Part shown: positions 20,442 to 23,890 of the stretch, in pieces
Layout: every line of letters begins with the position of its first letter
Position numbering within the stretch: position 1 is the stretch's first letter
NCBI GenBank assembly: GCA_003427395.1
Contig: BFEA01000561.1
Coordinates: forward strand, 303,406-327,295
Direction of reading: 5' to 3'
From: Chara braunii
Taxonomy: Eukaryota > Streptophyta > Charophyceae > Charales > Characeae
DNA length: 23,890 bases
Made by a program: the position numbers and the translations under genes
The notes under the pieces: model-generated
Databases searched by the model: none
What the model saw: only the letters and a program-made list of their open reading frames with translations
Told to the model about the DNA's origin: nothing

Positions 20442-20990
20442 CGTCATCTTATTAGTGACGCACATGAATGGATTAACGAGATTCCCACAATCCCTATTTA
20501 CCATCCTGCGAAACCACAGCCAAGGGAACGAGCTCAGGAGCATCAGCGGGAAACGAGGTGAATGCCACGTCACCTAATTAGTGACGCGCATGAATGAATT
20601 GACGAGATTTTCACTGTCCCTACCTGCAATCTCCAAAACCACAGCTAAGGGTACAGGCTTGGAAGAAACGGCTGGAGTGACGGCACGTCATCTAGTAAGT
20701 GATGCGCACGAGTGAATCAACGAGATTCCCACAGTCCCTATCTTCCATCCTGAAAACGGCAGAGGCAATGCCTCGTCATCCAATTAGCGACGCGCATGAA
20801 AGGATTAACGAGATTCCCTCAGTCCCTATCTGCCATCCTGCTAGATCATAGCCAAGGGAACGGGCTTGAAAGAATCAGCGGGAAAAGAAGACTCTGTTGT
20901 GGCGCATGTGATTGGGATAACGAGATCCCAACTGCCCCTTTCTACCACCCTGCGAAACCACAGCTAAGGGAAACTAGCTAGGAAGGAAGA
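20442..20990. repeat. Five-unit tandem repeat of about 120 bp
   Basis: Units begin at 20442, 20568, 20686, 20774 (after a shortened third unit of 88 bp) and about 20893. Shared blocks are CGTCAt-TAATTAGTGACGCG, CATGAATG.ATTAACGAGATT, CCCTAtcTgCcATCCTG and CCACAGC.AAGGGAAC. Four units carry the inverted repeat CGTCAC-7 nt-GTGACG or a close variant at their start. Copies are diverged by tens of percent, so the array is old. Confidence 0.88.
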
Positions 20991-21075
20991 GGGGAACTGT
21001 GCGCACCAGCGAAAAGAGGTGTGCCTGATCGGTTGATCCGACCAACTGGGCTCGCTGGTGGGGACGCGCATTCGT

Positions 21076-21236
21076 CCAGACCAGACCAGACCAGGCCAAA
21101 CCAGGCCAGACCATAACAGGACCATACCGGACCGGGCTCAGACCAGACCAGATAAGGCCAGACCAGGCCAGGCCAGAACAGGACCAGACCGGACCGAACT
21201 CTGACTAGACCAAATGAGACCAGACCGAGACCAAGG
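21076..21236. repeat. Degenerate CCAGA pentanucleotide array
   Basis: Irregular run of CCAGA, CCAGG, CCGGA and related 5-mers over about 160 bp, with spacers such as GGGCTC and ACTCTG every 50-60 bp. This suggests higher-order duplication of a block of about 60 bp. Confidence 0.9.
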
Positions 21237-21739
21237 GCATGGCCAGATGCTCACCCGAGTGAGCCAAGGCGTTGTCTTTTCCTACAGCCGAGCGGGCTTC
21301 AAGTCGCGGAATCAGATCAGGAATCGGGCCTCAATAGGCCCGCGATACTACTTCGCGCTCGGAGGGCTCTAACACAATCCCTTGGGACCGACGGGAGCGG
21401 TACCGATAAACAACCCATTGATCAAGGGATCCAACGAAGAATTCTGACACGTTCAGTCTCAACACAAACCGCACTCCTGGACGGGCGTGAGGGAGGTTGC
21501 CCTGGGATAGGGTGTAGCGCGTCTGCGCTGAACTTTATTGACTGAATAAAACAATTTCCTCGTTCTTTCTGCATTTTTGTGAGTCGTCCACCTCACACCT
21601 TGTTTTCCTATCCGGCTTAGAGGTGGATTTTGCAGGTTACAGGAACTCGAAACTAGCCCTCCTGCGGGTGACAGACGAGGGGCGGACATAGGGTTAGATC
21701 CGCAGGCCGGCAGACCCCTTCTACAGGTCGACAACGTCC
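21237..21739. other. No gene; AATAAA-containing region
   Basis: No coding frame recognised. GAATAAAAC at 21544-21552 (AATAAA 21545-21550), followed by T-rich sequence, resembles a polyadenylation region or the R/U5 part of an LTR, but I could not find matching LTR termini or a primer-binding site. Confidence 0.35.
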
Positions 21740-22192
21740 ATTGCCTCAAGTGATGACGATAAGGGATCTGGAGTGGATGTGCCTTCCACCTGTCCTGTGG
21801 AAGGGAAGGCAAGCAAGATGCTGGAGGAGGTGGAGGGATGGGATGTCTATTTTTCTTTACACACAATGCCCCTTGTCCAGCCCCATCAACTCTCTCCCCA
21901 TCACGATCTCCACTTCGATGATAAAGATGCAGAACCTGGTCCGTTTATAGTGGTCGGGAGCATCATAGGTGCAGCAGGCGCAGATTGCTGCTACACACAC
22001 TTGCCCTCGGTTGGAGGCAACTCGAATAGGATGACTAAGAATTTGGTAACTGATCTGAATGTTTTTGTGTTATATGTGAGTGAGGTTAGCCAGGACATAG
22101 GGTGGGGAGGAGAGTGTCGGTCGAGGCAGAGAAACGAAGTTGGTTACTCGTTGAGAGCAAGGCCGGCAGGTGGGAGGGCTGGTTCTCACTGA
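21740..22192 (+). CDS. Unknown ORF with acidic N-terminal segment
   Basis: An open plus frame running from at least 21698 to the TGA at 22190-22192, about 150 codons from 21740. It has no obvious ATG near its start (the first ATG is at 21818), so it may be an exon or a fragment. It starts IASSDDDKGSGVDVPSTCP, then MLEEVEGWDVYFSLHTMPLV, a His/Asp-rich stretch (PHHDLHFDDKDAE), a hydrophobic FIVVGSIIGAAGA, and a low-complexity Arg/Gly-rich end. I do not recognise a family. The first 130 bp has a diverged partner at 18361-18489 whose encoded residues are similar, which argues for past coding function. Confidence 0.4.
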   Translation: MASSDDDKGSGVDVPSTCPVEGKASKMLEEVEGWDVYFSLHTMPLVQPHQLSPHHDLHFDDKDAEPGPFIVVGSIIGAAGADCCYTHLPSVGGNSNRMTKNLVTDLNVFVLYVSEVSQDIGWGGECRSRQRNEVGYSLRARPAGGRAGSH

Positions 22193-22519
22193 TGGATAGA
22201 TACTTCTGATTCACAAGCATTTCCGCATCACGCTGCATGAGTGACATATCATTTAGCTCATGGGAGTGACAATGTTTAATGGCCACACAACACACATCGC
22301 GTGAAATGTAAAGACCACATGATTGATACACCACACGATTTGAGTGACATATCGGCCTGCTGCGATCAGCACGTCAGATTGCACAATTGCCACGCTAACC
22401 TTCAGATTGACACATAAACACTGCTGGAAAAACAAAAAATGTAAATCAATAAAACACGGTTGCATAGTACACAGATTGATAGCACCACTGGACATGGGGT
22501 TTCATAAACGGTACAGCCC

Positions 22520-22966
22520 ATGGCGAAAGAGAAACCAATGATAAAGGTCGTCTCAGAACTGACAGGGGAAACTAAATTTTTGATCCAAAAGTCTCACCAA
22601 CAGCTGGGGAATAGTGTTGCTGACCGAGTGCATCATTTACAGGCCGAGGTTGACGACGCCGAAAAACCCACGATTGCTACAACTCTGATAACTGTGACCT
22701 GTCGAGCGAGAGCCTACAATCTAGACCAGACTACGTGTGTGATGGACCGGGCACTGTCCTCCTTAAGGAAACCGGTCACCCAATGGAGGACTAAGGAGGA
22801 AACCATTAAAAACCTAAAAGTTGATCAGGTGTAGCAGAAGGCAAGCTCCCTCCTCAATAAGATTAAAGACGTGGCCTTAACACAACACTGGCATTTGCCA
22901 CGACCCAAGCAGTCCCCAAACGCCACGCGAACACTGCCTCCCCCCGCACAAGCGGTTAACAGGTAG
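22520..22966 (+). pseudogene. Unknown helical ORF with one in-frame TAG
   Basis: ATG 22520 opens a 104-codon frame ending at TAG 22832-22834. The same frame continues with protein-like sequence (QKASSLLNKIKDVALTQHWH) to TAG 22964-22966. It is rich in Lys, Glu, Gln and Leu and predicted by eye to be largely helical, including FLIQKSHQQLGNSVADRVHH and MDRALSSLRKPVTQW. There is no recognised domain. In size and style it resembles the ORF at 17903-18331, and both lie near copies of the SCPV/MLEE segment, so the two loci may be remnants of one repeated gene or element. This link is an inference without alignment. Confidence 0.4.
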
Positions 22967-23360
22967 CTGAAAATTAAGAAATGAAAAATTTGAAGTGAGA
23001 ATTTACGCAGTCTGGAAATTTTGCACGGTCCTGAAGTGGTGAAAGGTCCGAAGACCCTGAAAACCACTATTTAGGCAGGCTGCATCCTGAAGTGCTGAAG
23101 GGTCTCCTGAAGTGGTGATGAAAAATACGACTGTTGTTAACCTTCTCTCGATGACGCACCATCGGCAGCTCTTCGCTACCCTCATAACTCAGCTCGTCCC
23201 CTCCCAAACTCACCATCTCCTTCCGTCCCCCACCCTCCCCCCTGTCTACACCCCACTTTGACCTCTTCGCATTCACTCCTCATCCCCCGCCTCTTCCCCT
23301 CTTCCCCCGAACGCTAGCACCTTCCCCCCCCTACCCCCGTTACCAGACAGGATCCCTTTT
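22967..23360. other. No gene; C-rich tract on the plus strand
   Basis: Contains several CTGAAGTGGTGA-like direct repeats at 23030-23120, then an extended pyrimidine-rich stretch (23167-23360) leading into poly(C). Confidence 0.5.
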
Positions 23361-23361
23361 A

Positions 23362-23390
<29 letters not shown>
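23362..23390. repeat. Poly(C) tract, C29
   Basis: Twenty-nine consecutive C residues after GATCCCTTTTA. The exact length is unreliable in most sequencing chemistries. Confidence 0.95.
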
Positions 23391-23392
<2 letters not shown>

Positions 23393-23513
23393 ACTCAGTT
23401 ATGCCCCCACTTCATTCCTCCCCGACCCCCTCCGTTGTCTGAAGTACCTGCTCCGCTTACCCTCCCTCCCGCCCGCACCCCCATCACCATGCCAACAAGA
23501 CGGACTGCTGTAT

Positions 23514-23720
23514 GTGGGGAATTGTTATGCCCACAGTGCACCCAACTCTGATGCTGAAGAAGTCCTGGCCAGGCAGAAAGTAGAGGAATACTTCGGTATG
23601 GACTCGTCAATCATCAGGGTTCTACAGCAAAGATCGCCAGTGCAGAACAATTTGGGTACTCTCTATACTGGACATGTAGCATATCCAGGGCTGGCTGAGA
23701 ACAACCACACCAAAAATTGA
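23514..23720 (+). CDS. Small unknown ORF
   Basis: A 68-codon plus frame starting ATG 23514 (MGNCYAHSAPNSDAEEVLAR, then KVEEYFGMDSSIIRVLQQRS) and ending TGA 23718-23720. The composition is protein-like but I recognise no family. It could be the 3' part of an element whose poly(A) lies at the window edge. Confidence 0.25.
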   Translation: MGNCYAHSAPNSDAEEVLARQKVEEYFGMDSSIIRVLQQRSPVQNNLGTLYTGHVAYPGLAENNHTKN

Positions 23721-23890
23721 GTCTTACTCCTCATAATGCAATGTGTAACAATGGGACACTGGACCCGGTTTCCAGCAGGTGACGCTCCCCACCCATAGAT
23801 GGAGCCTTCCAACGCAGGGCCGCTTAGGGAGGATGCTCTTACCAGCCCCGTGAGTGTGCTCCTGTAATGAAACTTTCTCAAAAAAAAAAA
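23721..23890 (+). mobile_element. Possible 3' end of a poly(A)-tailed element at the window edge
   Basis: About 150 bp of non-coding sequence ends CTGTAATGAAACTTTCTC followed by at least 11 A that run off the window. This looks like the 3' untranslated end and tail of a retroposed element or transcript. Without the right flank a target-site duplication cannot be tested. Confidence 0.35.

Overview
The window is nuclear DNA from a large, repeat-rich eukaryotic genome, most likely a streptophyte. There is one ambiguous base (position 98), long (GA)n and poly(A/T/C) tracts, tRNA-derived and poly(A)-tailed retroelement pieces, and a decayed Ty3/gypsy chromovirus. The pol protein resembles retroelement proteins I associate with the charophyte alga Chara braunii. 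That species call is from memory and moderate in confidence; the retroelement reading does not depend on it. I see no intact host gene.

Layout. 1-2404: unique-looking sequence with no supportable gene. 2405-5880, minus strand: the 3' half of a Ty3/gypsy chromovirus (3' LTR, polypurine tract, chromodomain, integrase, RNase H and the end of reverse transcriptase). 5950-7420: a tandem duplication of a ~741-bp unit of unknown type, followed by small partial copies and a 22-nt poly(T) that marks the tail of a minus-strand retroelement. 7640-10499: no recognisable gene, but a 118-bp (GA)n tract and a 95-bp tandem duplication. 10507-17167, plus strand: the 5' half of a chromovirus (5' LTR, primer-binding site, leader with a 13-bp repeat array, gag with zinc knuckle, protease, first part of reverse transcriptase). 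The 5' LTR carries a 1.16-kb tRNA-headed, poly(A)-tailed insertion. 17168-23890: retroelement tail, degenerate unknown ORFs, (AG)n, a five-unit ~120-bp tandem repeat, a CCAGA array, poly(C), and an A-tract at the window edge.

The main conclusion is that the two retroelement halves look like one insertion of about 9 kb. The plus-strand half stops in reverse transcriptase at the codon before the minus-strand half begins. The two LTRs share sequence and termini (TGTTAC...GTAACA). The outer flanks of the two LTRs carry the same 7 bases (CACTCTC in element orientation). An inversion of roughly 5.88-17.17 kb with both breakpoints at the same place in pol, or an assembly misorientation, would explain this. 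The element is dead: it has many stops and frameshifts, the reverse transcriptase active-site aspartate pair is deleted, and the first integrase aspartate is missing.

The second notable object is the insertion in the 5' LTR. It has target-site duplications, a poly(A) tail, two A/B-box Pol III promoter-like heads, and no TTTT until a T9 run directly before the poly(A). It lies just upstream of the LTR TATA box.
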